From assembly GCF_000385175.1 (NCBI RefSeq), contig NZ_ARQJ01000025.1:62001-126000 (forward strand): 64,000 nucleotides of DNA. The letters run 5' to 3'. This DNA comes from Salinicoccus albus DSM 19776 (GTDB taxonomy: Bacteria; Bacillota; Bacilli; Staphylococcales; Salinicoccaceae). The position numbers and the translations under genes were made by a program. The first letter of the stretch is position 1, and every line of letters begins with the position of its first letter. The notes beneath the pieces are model-generated. The model was not told the origin of the DNA and did no database searches. It worked only from the letters and a program-made list of their open reading frames with translations. Below, piece by piece: positions 22,669 through 31,110 of the stretch.

Positions 22669-23403
22669 TTATCTGGTGTTGCCACCTGGTGTATGCAGGC
22701 CGCATTCCGTTTTGCCGGAACCGGACCATCTCCCATCACGGGAATCACCTCCGGCTGACACTGGTGAAGTACAGGGAATGCATCCGATGCTTGGATACTG
22801 AAAATCATGGAGCTCATTGTAGGGCAGTTTATGGCTTTCGATATAGTTCCATACATCATCCCATGTCCAGTGGATCAGCGGACATACTTTGATGGATTTG
22901 AAACGTTCATCCTTGTTGACGAAATGGGTGTTCTGACGGCTTGGCGACTGTTCTCTCCTTAATCCGGATATCCATGCAGAGGCCCCGTTTAAGACATCTT
23001 CAAGCGGTTTTATCTTACGAATATAGCAGCATTGGTTCGGGTCGCTTTGCCACAGGGCAGCACCATGTTCAGCGGCCTGCTCATCGAGCGTAAGATCGGG
23101 CTTTTTCAATCGTATGTGAAGTTCAGGGTATCTTTCCTTCACTCGGTCGATCAGGTCATAAGTTTCTTGAAAATGGAGGTCTGTATCCAAAAATACGATT
23201 TCGGCGTCTTGTTTCACTTTGGAAATCAAATCGATGAGAATCATGCCTTCAGCACCGAAGCTGCAGGAATAAATGATTGATTCACCGAAGCTGCCATATG
23301 CCCATTCCAAAACTCGGCGTGCCCCTTTGGTGTCATCATTAGGAATAAGATTCTGAAATGGATCGGCCGTGAAATTCTCATAGGTCAACTCTGCTTCAGT
23401 CAT
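22669..23403 (-). CDS. cysH: APS/PAPS reductase CysH (iron-sulfur type)
   Basis: This enzyme reduces activated sulfate to sulfite with thioredoxin. The protein is about 244 residues. [10 protein letters not shown] near residue 120 and GCIPCTSPV near 206 give the CC...CxxC pattern of the [4Fe-4S] APS-reductase branch; SFGAEG...LDTDLHF are substrate-loop motifs and TECGLH holds the C-terminal catalytic Cys. In Bacillus this class accepts both APS and PAPS, and cysC in this locus makes both possible. ATG 23403 has AGGAGG 12 bases upstream, slightly long; an alternative start at 23433 adds ten residues. It is probably the first gene of the block. Confidence 0.93.
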   Translation of the reverse strand: MTEAELTYENFTADPFQNLIPNDDTKGARRVLEWAYGSFGESIIYSCSFGAEGMILIDLISKVKQDAEIVFLDTDLHFQETYDLIDRVKERYPELHIRLKKPDLTLDEQAAEHGAALWQSDPNQCCYIRKIKPLEDVLNGASAWISGLRREQSPSRQNTHFVNKDERFKSIKVCPLIHWTWDDVWNYIESHKLPYNELHDFQYPSIGCIPCTSPVSAGGDSRDGRWSGSGKTECGLHTPGGNTR

Positions 23404-23717
23404 ATCTTCATCGTGCCTCCTTGTCATAGTCATATTAAAGATTTAATGCATCAACTTTAAGGGTTAATGTCATCGATGTCATTATCTTATATCTATAGAG
23501 TTTTCTGTTTTACTTACAGAAAGCATCTATAATAAAAGAATATTTTGAATAATATTAAATTATGATGTTAAGCTTATCTGATAGATTATTTTATGTCAAT
23601 GGAAAACTAGACCTTTTTAGTAGGATATTATAAATCTTTACTTCTCTTGCTTTCTGCTCGGTATTTTTAACAGAAATTCATTTTTTTGACGCATTGTATA
23701 TAAAATTAAAAATTCAG
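23404..23717. promoter_or_regulatory. AT-rich intergenic region with candidate cysH operator
   Basis: This stretch of over 300 bases between cysH and the tRNA genes holds no gene I can support. TTTCTGT (23502-23508) and ACAGAAA (23516-23522) form a perfect 7-bp inverted repeat with a 7-base spacer, about 100 bases before the cysH start and near plausible AT-rich -10 sequences on the minus strand. It may be an operator for a sulfur regulator such as CymR or a LysR protein. I see no SAM riboswitch core here. Confidence 0.35.
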
Positions 23718-23747
23718 TTGAAATTGAAATTTAACCCATGATATAAT
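23718..23747 (+). promoter_or_regulatory. Promoter of the tRNA-Glu/tRNA-Asp pair
   Basis: TTGAAA (23718-23723) and TATAAT (23742-23747) with an 18-base spacer lie 32 bases before tRNA-Glu. Confidence 0.65.
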
Positions 23748-23779
23748 TAATCTTGTGTTAAAGTGAAACTGCTCAGCAT

Positions 23780-23851
23780 GGCCCGTTGGTCAAGCGGTTA
23801 AGACACCGCCCTTTCACGGCGGTAACACGGGTTCGAGTCCCGTACGGGTCA
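23780..23851 (+). tRNA. tRNA-Glu (anticodon TTC)
   Basis: A 72-base cloverleaf. The acceptor arms GGCCCGT and ACGGGTC pair, the anticodon stem CCGCC/GGCGG carries CTTTCAC with anticodon TTC, and the T-arm has GGTTCGAGTCC. CCA is not encoded. In staphylococci tRNA-Glu/tRNA-Asp also precede walR. Confidence 0.96.
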
Positions 23852-23870
23852 TTTCTTACAAATATATTCT

Positions 23871-23943
23871 GGTCCCGTGGTGTAGCGGTTAACATGCCTG
23901 CCTGTCACGCAGGAGATCGCGGGTTCAATTCCCGTCGGGACCG
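23871..23943 (+). tRNA. tRNA-Asp (anticodon GTC)
   Basis: A 73-base cloverleaf 19 bases after tRNA-Glu. The acceptor GGTCCCG pairs with CGGGACC; the anticodon stem CCTGC/GCAGG carries CTGTCAC with anticodon GTC; the T-arm is GGTTCAATTCC. The discriminator base is G, and CCA is not encoded. Confidence 0.96.
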
Positions 23944-23948
23944 TATGC

Positions 23949-23987
23949 AGAAGCCTTCAGCATGAATCATGCTGGGGCTTCTTTGTT
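23949..23987 (+). terminator. Terminator after the tRNA pair
   Basis: AGAAGCC...GGCTTCT encloses CAGCATGA/TCATGCTG (23958-23965/23967-23974), followed by TTTGTTAT. It separates the tRNA transcript from walR. Confidence 0.8.
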
Positions 23988-24077
23988 ATGCCATCGTGGA
24001 TAAAAACTGTAAAAGATGGTACATTTATATTGGATACCTATGATAAAAGTGACTTCCAATCAAAGCGAGGGAAATAT

Positions 24078-24779
24078 ATGCCAAAAAAAATTGTAGTAGT
24101 AGATGACGAGCGGCCCATTGCAGATATACTGGAGTTCAATCTGGAGAAGGAAGGTTATGAAGTACACTGTGCGTATGACGGCAATGAAGCCCTGGACTTG
24201 ATCCTTGAAGTTGTACCGGATATTGTCCTGCTCGATATCATGCTGCCGGGAATGGACGGCATGGAAGTTTGCCGTGAAGTCCGTAAGAAGCATGAAATGC
24301 CCATTATCATGCTTACAGCAAAAGATTCGGAAATTGATAAAGTACTGGGACTTGAACTTGGTGCAGATGACTACGTCACAAAACCATTCTCTACCCGGGA
24401 GCTCATTGCCCGGGTGAAGGCGAATCTGAGAAGAAATCAAGAGACAGGTACCAAGGAAAGTCAGAAGGAAACGAATAATATTCAGATCAAGGATATTACC
24501 ATCATTCCTGATTCATTTGCGATAAAAAAACATGGTAATGACATTGAACTGACTCACCGGGAGTTCGAGCTGTTCCACTATCTGGCCAGACATCTCTCAC
24601 AGGTCATCACCCGTGAAAATCTGCTTGAGACAGTGTGGGGATATGATTATTTCGGTGATGTCAGAACGGTGGATGTTACAGTCAGACGTTTAAGAGAAAA
24701 GATAGAAGGTGACCCTTCTCACCCAGAGTACCTGATGACCAGGAGAGGTGTGGGTTATTACATTCAAGGTGACGAATAA
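24078..24779 (+). CDS. walR: WalR response regulator
   Basis: The essential OmpR-family regulator of cell-wall hydrolases and wall turnover in low-GC Gram-positives. The protein is 233 residues. The receiver domain (1-120) has VVVDDE and the phospho-acceptor Asp53 in [11 protein letters not shown]; the C-terminal winged helix (about 135-233) shows [15 protein letters not shown] and [16 protein letters not shown] 24078 has GAGGG before it; the frame extends to 23988 without a ribosome site. It is the first gene of walRKHI(J). Confidence 0.98.
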   Translation: MPKKIVVVDDERPIADILEFNLEKEGYEVHCAYDGNEALDLILEVVPDIVLLDIMLPGMDGMEVCREVRKKHEMPIIMLTAKDSEIDKVLGLELGADDYVTKPFSTRELIARVKANLRRNQETGTKESQKETNNIQIKDITIIPDSFAIKKHGNDIELTHREFELFHYLARHLSQVITRENLLETVWGYDYFGDVRTVDVTVRRLREKIEGDPSHPEYLMTRRGVGYYIQGDE

Positions 24780-24795
24780 AGGAGTTAACTTGTAA

Positions 24796-26637
24796 ATGAA
24801 GCAGTTTTTCAGAAACCTTCAATCTCTCCATATCAAACTTGTGATCATATATGTTCTGCTCATCGTTATTGGTATGCAGATTATTGGTCTTTATTTTACC
24901 AATACGCTTGAACAGGAACTGACAGGCAATTTTCAGGATAATATAGAAACACAGGTGGAACTGATTGATACGCGTATCAATGAACTGTATAACGAATATG
25001 GTGATGATCAGAACGCACTGAACGATGAGGTTCAGAGTCTGCTTTCCGAGTACGGAAACCGCCCGGAGATTGAAGAGATACGCTTTGTCAATTCGGATAA
25101 TATTCTGATTGCAACCAGCCGGATTTCCAATGAGTCGAATATTGGGTCGAGAATTGAAGCACCGCTTACTGAGGAAGCCATTTCCACCGGTACACGCAAT
25201 GATGAAATCTATGTGAACGTCAATCAGGACAATCAGCGGGTATGGCTCCTGAACCAGCCTGTGGTACAGGAAGGGCAGGTTCTGGGCGCGGTTTATGTGT
25301 CTTCCAATATTGAAACCGTATATCAGCAGCTTGATGCGATCAACAACACATTCATCATCGCCACTGTAATCTCGCTCATCATAACAATTATTTTAGGAAT
25401 ATTCATCGCCCGTACCATTACAAGACCGATTACGGATATGAGGAATCAGGCACTGCTCATGTCTGAAGGAGACTATACATCAAGGGTCAAGATATACTCA
25501 AGTGATGAGATCGGTGAGCTTGCCGGCTCATTTAACATGCTGTCCAAACGTGTACAGGAGGCCCAGGCGAATACTGAGAGTGAGAAGAAACGCCTGGATT
25601 CTGTCATTACCCATATGTCTGACGGTATCATTGCCACAGACCGAAAAGGACGCGTTCGCATCGTGAATGACATGGCTATGGATATGATTAATATGTACGG
25701 TGAAAATATATACGGAGAGAATATGCTTGAACTGCTCAGACTGGACGAAGACATGATACTCGAAGATATTCAGGAGATGAATGAGTCTCAGTTGTTATTC
25801 TTTGATAAAGACGATGAAGAAATCACAATCAGAACAAACTTCTCAACCATCGTGAAAGACACAGGATTTATCAACGGTTACATCGCCGTGCTGCATGATG
25901 TCACAGAACAGGAACGTATTGATAATGAACGCAGAGAGTTCGTGGCGAATGTGTCCCATGAACTCCGCACACCGCTGACATCCATGCGCAGCTATATAGA
26001 AGCCCTGCAGGAAGGGGCATGGGAAGATGACACACTCGCGCCGAAATTTCTCGGAGTGACCCGTGAAGAAACAGACCGTATGATCCGTCTGGTGGAAGAT
26101 TTACTGCAGCTTTCCAGGATGGATAATGAGGCAGAGGAATTGAGCCGGGAAATCGTCGACTTCAACATGTTCCTCAACCGCATCATTGATCGCTTTGAAA
26201 TGACGCATAAAGGGGAAGTGGATTTTGTCAGGAATATCCCCGATACACCGATATTTACAGAAATTGCAGTGGATAAAGTCGGCCAGGTACTTGATAATGT
26301 CATATCCAACGCAATCAAGTATTCGAATGTCGAGGACAAACGTGTGGAATTCCATATTAAGCAGAATCGGCTGTATAATCGTATGACTGTACAGATAAAG
26401 GATAATGGTATGGGCATTCCTGCGAGCAAAGTGGACCGCGTCTTCGAGCGCTTCTATCGTGTGGATAAAGGGCGCGCGCGCAAGATGGGTGGTACAGGTC
26501 TTGGTCTTGCGATTTCAAAAGAAATCATTGAAGCCCATGATGGCAAAATATGGGCAAATAGTGTAGAAGGCCATGGCACCACTGTTTTCATTAATCTGCC
26601 TTGTGAAACATTTGAGGGGGATGAGTGGGATGTTTAG
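24796..26637 (+). CDS. walK: WalK sensor histidine kinase
   Basis: The membrane kinase partner of WalR. The protein is 613 residues, close to staphylococcal WalK. The order is membrane helix (about 13-33), extracellular Cache-like domain (about 35-180), second helix (about 182-205), HAMP, PAS (about 265-370), HisKA with His388 in VSHELRTPL, and HATPase with DNGMGIP and [22 protein letters not shown] precedes the start. walH begins 7 bases before its stop. Confidence 0.98.
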   Translation: MKQFFRNLQSLHIKLVIIYVLLIVIGMQIIGLYFTNTLEQELTGNFQDNIETQVELIDTRINELYNEYGDDQNALNDEVQSLLSEYGNRPEIEEIRFVNSDNILIATSRISNESNIGSRIEAPLTEEAISTGTRNDEIYVNVNQDNQRVWLLNQPVVQEGQVLGAVYVSSNIETVYQQLDAINNTFIIATVISLIITIILGIFIARTITRPITDMRNQALLMSEGDYTSRVKIYSSDEIGELAGSFNMLSKRVQEAQANTESEKKRLDSVITHMSDGIIATDRKGRVRIVNDMAMDMINMYGENIYGENMLELLRLDEDMILEDIQEMNESQLLFFDKDDEEITIRTNFSTIVKDTGFINGYIAVLHDVTEQERIDNERREFVANVSHELRTPLTSMRSYIEALQEGAWEDDTLAPKFLGVTREETDRMIRLVEDLLQLSRMDNEAEELSREIVDFNMFLNRIIDRFEMTHKGEVDFVRNIPDTPIFTEIAVDKVGQVLDNVISNAIKYSNVEDKRVEFHIKQNRLYNRMTVQIKDNGMGIPASKVDRVFERFYRVDKGRARKMGGTGLGLAISKEIIEAHDGKIWANSVEGHGTTVFINLPCETFEGDEWDV

Positions 26638-27943
26638 TGAAACAATCAAATCCATCGTCCTGATCATGCTGGTCATCAGCAGTGCCATCCTTACTTATTT
26701 AGTGTGGAGCTATCAGCCCGAATTTTCCCAGATGGATACCTCGATTGAACCCTCTCCGAATATCGGCCAGAGTGAGACGGTGCCATTTACCAATGTGATG
26801 CGTGCCTATCAGACAGTCTGGGTGGATGGTAATGATGCCAGAGGTACAATCGAGGAAGAAGCGGTGGTCGGAGTCAGAGAGTTCCTTGAAGGAACTGAGA
26901 TACAAGATATTAATGTGTATAATAATATGAATCGCCTGGATCCTGCAGTGCGTGAAGATGGTCTCGAGGAATTTCTGATTGTTGACTACCCTTCTGAAAT
27001 GCCAAACAAGTCATTATTCCAGGTCCTTGGTTTTGAATATGAAGGCACCCTTCCCGACTATAGTTTTGACCGTATCGTCGTAGATCTTGCAGCGGATAAT
27101 GTCACATTCTACCTTCTGAATGAATCACTTGATCGTGTTGCAGTCGCCAATACGGATATCGGCAGTTCATATCTATTGTCAATTTTAGAAGACTATGAGG
27201 ATTCCTTTGAAAGTTATACAGGTCTGATCACAAATCAGAGCACCTCCAATAATAAGACGGCAATATACGGGCCGAGTGACCCTGGAGAAATGGATATACA
27301 GAATTTCCTGTCGTCACAATACAGTGTCGATGCAATGAATGATATTCTATTCATGGATGAAGAGATTTCCACTTCACAGGATGAAGAGGTATATGTTTAT
27401 GAAAGTGAAAGTAATGTTGCCACATACGACAGCAGTACTTATAACTATTCATATAATAACCTGGATGAGTCGATGTCCAGCGGTCGTAATCCGCATCAGA
27501 CGATACAGGATACCTTCAGTTTTTTAAATTCACATACCGGTCTCACACCGGAACATATGCTGTTTGATTATATGGAAGATAGTAATGAATCAATATACAG
27601 ATCTACATTGAACGGCCATGTGGTATTTAGTAATGAAATCATGAGCACCGTATCAATTCAGTATGGTGACAATGCTGTGTTCGAATATGAGCGTCCGCAA
27701 ATTCATGTGGATGCCCATGTACCGGGAGACAGTACGAAAGAGCTCCCCACACTGGAAAATGTACGCTATCAGATTGCTCTGAATGAAGAACTGGATCTTC
27801 AGAATGTATCCAAAATTACAATTGGTTATGATCTGAGTTTTGCAGAAAGCCAGACAGAACTGAATCTCTTGCAGTTCACCCCGGAATGGTATGTAAAATA
27901 TGATGGGCAATGGATGCAGTTCGATGAAGGAGGTTTGCAGTAA
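26630..27943 (+). CDS. walH: WalH (YycH) membrane regulator of WalK
   Basis: A 437-residue protein with one N-terminal membrane helix (about 6-27) and a large extracellular part, the YycH layout. YycH and YycI contact WalK in the membrane and tune its activity (repressors in Bacillus, activators reported in S. aureus). I chose ATG 26630, with GAGGGGG 9 bases before it; it overlaps the walK 3' end. Its sequence is weakly conserved, so the call leans on topology and position. Confidence 0.93.
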   Translation: MFSETIKSIVLIMLVISSAILTYLVWSYQPEFSQMDTSIEPSPNIGQSETVPFTNVMRAYQTVWVDGNDARGTIEEEAVVGVREFLEGTEIQDINVYNNMNRLDPAVREDGLEEFLIVDYPSEMPNKSLFQVLGFEYEGTLPDYSFDRIVVDLAADNVTFYLLNESLDRVAVANTDIGSSYLLSILEDYEDSFESYTGLITNQSTSNNKTAIYGPSDPGEMDIQNFLSSQYSVDAMNDILFMDEEISTSQDEEVYVYESESNVATYDSSTYNYSYNNLDESMSSGRNPHQTIQDTFSFLNSHTGLTPEHMLFDYMEDSNESIYRSTLNGHVVFSNEIMSTVSIQYGDNAVFEYERPQIHVDAHVPGDSTKELPTLENVRYQIALNEELDLQNVSKITIGYDLSFAESQTELNLLQFTPEWYVKYDGQWMQFDEGGLQ

Positions 27944-28722
27944 TGGATTGGAAACTGACAAAATCTCTCTATATACTGGTTTTTCTCCTCATGAACATCG
28001 CCTTGGTGCTGATGCTCTACAATAAGCAGCAGGAAGGTGTCAGAGAGATAGAAAGTACACCGAATACACTGGAACAGACCAATATAGATGTATCGAATGT
28101 CCCGTCAAATTTTGAACCGGTGGAAATGAATATTCTGACCGGCGAAGCCGCAGATTTTACCAATCTGGAAGAGGTAGAGGCAGAGGATGTTGAGTCCACT
28201 GAAAAAGGGGCAATCCTTTCTGAGAATCTCGAAGGATCAGATTCAGAACTCTCTATGGATGCCTCAATGCTCAGCAATTTTAAAGATGAGAATCTTTACA
28301 GGGGCGATGAATATCAGTATGATGATGTAATGAGCAGTGATAATCGCATACTCTTCACTCAATATTTTGAGAACTATCCGATTTTCAGCAATGAAGCGGC
28401 ACATATATCCTTCAGTGGCGAAGGCAACGAGGTCAGCGCCTATCAGCAGGGATATATTTCAAATTTGAGGGAGAATTCTTACTCGGATCCGACAGCTGTA
28501 AGGGACCCGATGAATTGTGTGGCAGATTTGTATCAGCGTGACCGTATTTCTGAAGATGCGGTCGTAGAAAACGCCAGGCTCGGATATTATGTCATCCTGA
28601 ATGACGGTGAGCAGATCATGCTCAGACCGAAATGGGAATTTATCATTACAGAGAATGACGTAGAAAAAACCATCTATATAGATGCAATCAGTGAAACAGA
28701 AGATATAATCGAAAGTGAGTGA
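27943..28722 (+). CDS. walI: WalI (YycI) membrane regulator of WalK
   Basis: A 259-residue protein with one N-terminal helix (about 7-25) followed by an acidic linker and an extracellular domain. GAAGGAGG precedes the ATG, which overlaps the walH TAA. It has the same predicted topology as WalH, its known partner. The acidic stretch at about 60-110 is longer than I would expect from memory of the family. Confidence 0.93.
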   Translation: MDWKLTKSLYILVFLLMNIALVLMLYNKQQEGVREIESTPNTLEQTNIDVSNVPSNFEPVEMNILTGEAADFTNLEEVEAEDVESTEKGAILSENLEGSDSELSMDASMLSNFKDENLYRGDEYQYDDVMSSDNRILFTQYFENYPIFSNEAAHISFSGEGNEVSAYQQGYISNLRENSYSDPTAVRDPMNCVADLYQRDRISEDAVVENARLGYYVILNDGEQIMLRPKWEFIITENDVEKTIYIDAISETEDIIESE

Positions 28723-28727
28723 AAGTA

Positions 28728-29516
28728 ATGAAGATGAGCGTGTTAGCCAGCGGTTCCACCGGGAACAGCACCTATATTGAGTCAGAAACAGGCAGCCTGC
28801 TCATAGATGTCGGACTTTCATGTAAAAGAATAGAAGCATCACTCAATAAACTGAACACATCTTTAAGTAATATCAGTGCAATCCTTATTACACATGAACA
28901 TACCGATCATATAAAAGGCTTGAAAGTCATCGCCAAAAGATACGCCATTCCAATATTTGCGAATGCGGAGACATGGCAGCAGCTTGATAAAAAAGGCATA
29001 GATATCCATCCGGAGCAGAAGTTCCATTTCAATCCATCGGAAGAAAAGGAAATCATTGGTATTGATATACATTCGTACAACGTATCCCATGACGCGGCAG
29101 ATCCACAGTTTTATACGTTTGCAAAAGATAACAGTAAATTATCGGTGATTACCGATACAGGTTACGTCTCCGACTATATGAAAGGCATCATCAAGGATAG
29201 TGACTGTTTCATCTTTGAAAGTAATCATGACGTGGATATGCTGAGGATGGGCAGGTACCCATGGCCGACAAAACAGAGGATATTATCGGATGTTGGGCAT
29301 GTGTCCAATGAAGATGCCGCACACGCAATGAGAGATGTAATCACCGAACGCACAAAGCGTATCTACCTCTCCCATCTCAGTCTGGATAACAATATCAAAG
29401 AACTTGCCAAAATGAGTGTAGAACAGGTTTTAAATCGATATGATATCGATACGGAAGATCAGATCATGCTGTGCGATACTGATAAAGAGGCGCCGACCCA
29501 GATATATACGATATAA
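28728..29516 (+). CDS. walJ: WalJ (YycJ) metallo-beta-lactamase-fold hydrolase
   Basis: A 262-residue cytosolic MBL-fold protein at the end of the wal operon. SVLASGSTGNSTYIE is the YycJ N-terminus; THEHTDHIKGL is the metal motif HxHxDH; TDTGY and SNHDVDML supply later ligands. Bacillus YycJ has been linked to a 5'-exonuclease role in mismatch repair. ATG 28728 is preferred over the in-frame GTG at 28719 from family alignment; its ribosome site is weak and coupling to walI is likely. Confidence 0.95.
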   Translation: MKMSVLASGSTGNSTYIESETGSLLIDVGLSCKRIEASLNKLNTSLSNISAILITHEHTDHIKGLKVIAKRYAIPIFANAETWQQLDKKGIDIHPEQKFHFNPSEEKEIIGIDIHSYNVSHDAADPQFYTFAKDNSKLSVITDTGYVSDYMKGIIKDSDCFIFESNHDVDMLRMGRYPWPTKQRILSDVGHVSNEDAAHAMRDVITERTKRIYLSHLSLDNNIKELAKMSVEQVLNRYDIDTEDQIMLCDTDKEAPTQIYTI

Positions 29517-29517
29517 A

Positions 29518-29608
29518 ATATCCACAGGTTGTGGATAAAAACTTGTGGATAACCTTACTTTATGTGGATAGTTTAGGAAAAATTGTGGAAAATCAACAAT
29601 TATACACA
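29518..29608. promoter_or_regulatory. Cluster of six DnaA boxes
   Basis: Nine-base matches to TTATNCACA or its complement occur at 29518-29526 (8/9), 29530-29538 (9/9), 29544-29552 (9/9), 29563-29571 (8/9), 29584-29592 (8/9) and 29600-29608 (9/9, opposite orientation to the middle four). Six in 91 bases is far above chance. The cluster lies between walJ and rlmH. Bacillus subtilis has DnaA-box clusters outside oriC, and I recall one near yydA (rlmH), where they titrate DnaA. The same role is inferred here. Confidence 0.8.
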
Positions 29609-29646
29609 AAAGACACAAAATCTGGGATAGGTTTTGTGTCTTTTGC
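29608..29646. terminator. Bidirectional terminator between walJ and the Api92-like gene
   Basis: AAAAGACACAAAA (29608-29620) and TTTTGTGTCTTTT (29632-29644) are perfect 13-bp arms. The A- and T-runs on either side let it work for both convergent genes. Confidence 0.85.
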
Positions 29647-29648
29647 TA

Positions 29649-30302
29649 TTATATATCTTCCCTCGTTTTTTTATGACCGAAAATGCGCTGAACCCAGGCC
29701 TCATCTACTTCACTCTGGCTTCTGCCCTGCGGGCTGAACGCAGTCTCACCATAAAGCGTCCAATCGTCATTAGCGTATTGGTACGTGAATGGAATCTCCG
29801 TCTGTTCAAACAGCTGTGACATCAAATGTTCCACAGGCACCCACGCTGTCGTAAAGCCGATTGTAAGGTTATCTGCATCAATAATGGTATCTTTGACATA
29901 CCATTTTGTGCCCCAATTGGTCACAGACCAATCTTCCGCATCCGTATAGCCATGCTCTATCATATTTTCATAGTATTTCTGCCCGAGATCAATGCGTTCC
30001 TCAGCTACAAGAATCTGTTCCTTCTCTTGTGCGTCCGCTTCTGCAATCACAGTGTTTATATCAATATTACGGTAGTCTTTCAAATTTTCAAACAGTGTTT
30101 TCTGCTCTTCCTTATCCAGAGTATTGTAATACGAACCGATAGCAGATTCAGGATCAGTGGAATGATCAATGAATAAAGCCTCAGGTATCGAAGCGATCGT
30201 ATTTAAATCAAATTGCTTTTTATCATTAACAGCTTGTTCAGCCATTCGCTCAAAATCTTCCTGGTTACTAAACCTCAGAATGCTGAATGCCAGATTTGCC
30301 AT
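29649..30302 (-). CDS. Api92/DUF1281-like protein
   Basis: A 217-residue soluble protein. The C-terminal half has NWGTKWYVKD followed about 20 residues later by FTTAWVPVEHLM, the pattern I associate with the Api92/DUF1281 ferredoxin-like domain found in phage, plasmid and accessory genes. The N-terminal half (1-100) is charged and helical and not recognised. AAAGGGGTG precedes the ATG. It lies alone on the minus strand between the DnaA-box cluster and rlmH, where Bacillus has htrA. The function is unknown. Confidence 0.65.
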   Translation of the reverse strand: MANLAFSILRFSNQEDFERMAEQAVNDKKQFDLNTIASIPEALFIDHSTDPESAIGSYYNTLDKEEQKTLFENLKDYRNIDINTVIAEADAQEKEQILVAEERIDLGQKYYENMIEHGYTDAEDWSVTNWGTKWYVKDTIIDADNLTIGFTTAWVPVEHLMSQLFEQTEIPFTYQYANDDWTLYGETAFSPQGRSQSEVDEAWVQRIFGHKKTREDI

Positions 30303-30381
30303 AAAAACACCCCTTTGTTAAAAATGATAAAATAGTGAATATATATTAATTATTCATTAAAAATTCAAAACAGTCAAGCAA

Positions 30382-30558
30382 TTAAGATAAGATCAGCAGT
30401 CCCTCCTGCTCATCTTCAAAGACACGTTCCGTCCAATCTTTATCCATTAGCTCTTCAACAGTTGCCCCTGCAGTTGCAAAGCTGATTTCCAGATTATCCT
30501 GACGCCGCGCCTGGCATAAAAGTTCCCCTTTGATAGAAATGTTAAACTTGTAGCACAC
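30382..30558 (-). pseudogene. Short ORF, probable remnant of an unknown gene
   Basis: A 58-codon open frame can start at GTG 30556-30558 and stops at 30382. The sequence looks protein-like (ATAGATVEELMDKDWTERVF), with sensible codon use, but has no ribosome site. It could be the C-terminal piece of a lost gene or a small protein whose start I cannot define. It does not resemble HtrA. Confidence 0.35.
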
Positions 30559-30579
30559 TAAGCAAAAGGATGATCAAAT

Positions 30580-31059
30580 ATGAAGGTAACAGTAATCACA
30601 GTCGGAAAATTGAAAGAGAAATACTGGAAAGAGGCAGTAGAAGAGTACAGTAAAAGAATAAGCGGGTATGCAAAACTCGAAATGATAGAAATTCCCGATG
30701 AAAAAGAACCAAACAACGCCAGTGATAAGGATATCGAGATTATTAAAGAAAAAGAAGCACAGAAAATCATATCCAAAATCAAAGACACCCAGCATGTCAT
30801 CACACTTGAAATTGAAGGCAAAAAATATACCAGTGAGGGACTCGCTGAAGAATACCAAAAATGGATGAATACAGGAAAAAGTGACATCGTATTCATTATC
30901 GGCGGCAGCAACGGCATCGGTGACAGCCTAAAACAAAGATCCGACCAGGAAATCAGCTTCGGAGCCCTCACCTACCCCCATCAGCTGATGAAAGTCATGC
31001 TGCTGGAACAGATATTCAGGGTGAATAAGATATTAAAGAATGAAACGTATCATCGTTGA
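30580..31059 (+). CDS. rlmH: 23S rRNA pseudouridine-1915 N3-methyltransferase RlmH (OrfX)
   Basis: A SPOUT-class methyltransferase acting on pseudouridine 1915 of helix 69 in the 70S ribosome. The protein is 159 residues, exact for the family. VITVGKLKEKYW at the N-terminus, FIIGGSNGIG as the knot's SAM loop and SFGALTYPHQLMKVMLLEQIFR near the C-terminus are diagnostic. AAAAGGATG precedes the ATG. The last codons, ending ETYHR, correspond to the staphylococcal SCC attachment site. The accessory region starts directly after it. Confidence 0.98.
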   Translation: MKVTVITVGKLKEKYWKEAVEEYSKRISGYAKLEMIEIPDEKEPNNASDKDIEIIKEKEAQKIISKIKDTQHVITLEIEGKKYTSEGLAEEYQKWMNTGKSDIVFIIGGSNGIGDSLKQRSDQEISFGALTYPHQLMKVMLLEQIFRVNKILKNETYHR

Positions 31060-31072
31060 TGAGGTTTTTGTT
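31042..31072 (+). other. SCC-type attachment-site-like sequence at the rlmH 3' end
   Basis: GAAACGTATCATCGTTGA followed by TGAGGTTTTT resembles, from memory, the staphylococcal attB (GAAGCATATCATAAATGA, then TGCGGTTTT). The TATCAT core and the trailing GGTTTTT are kept. I found no second copy downstream in this window, so there is no proof of an insertion event. Confidence 0.4.
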
Positions 31073-31110
31073 ATATTTATCATATAAAAGAAAATTCGGA
31101 GAGTGACTTT

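Noticed and set aside
23404-23717. SAM riboswitch (S-box) before cysH
   Set aside because: The conserved S-box core and its terminator are absent from the region on the minus strand.
29518-29608. DnaA boxes as the chromosomal origin
   Set aside because: No dnaA or dnaN is adjacent and no long AT-rich unwinding element follows; in this group oriC lies at dnaA.
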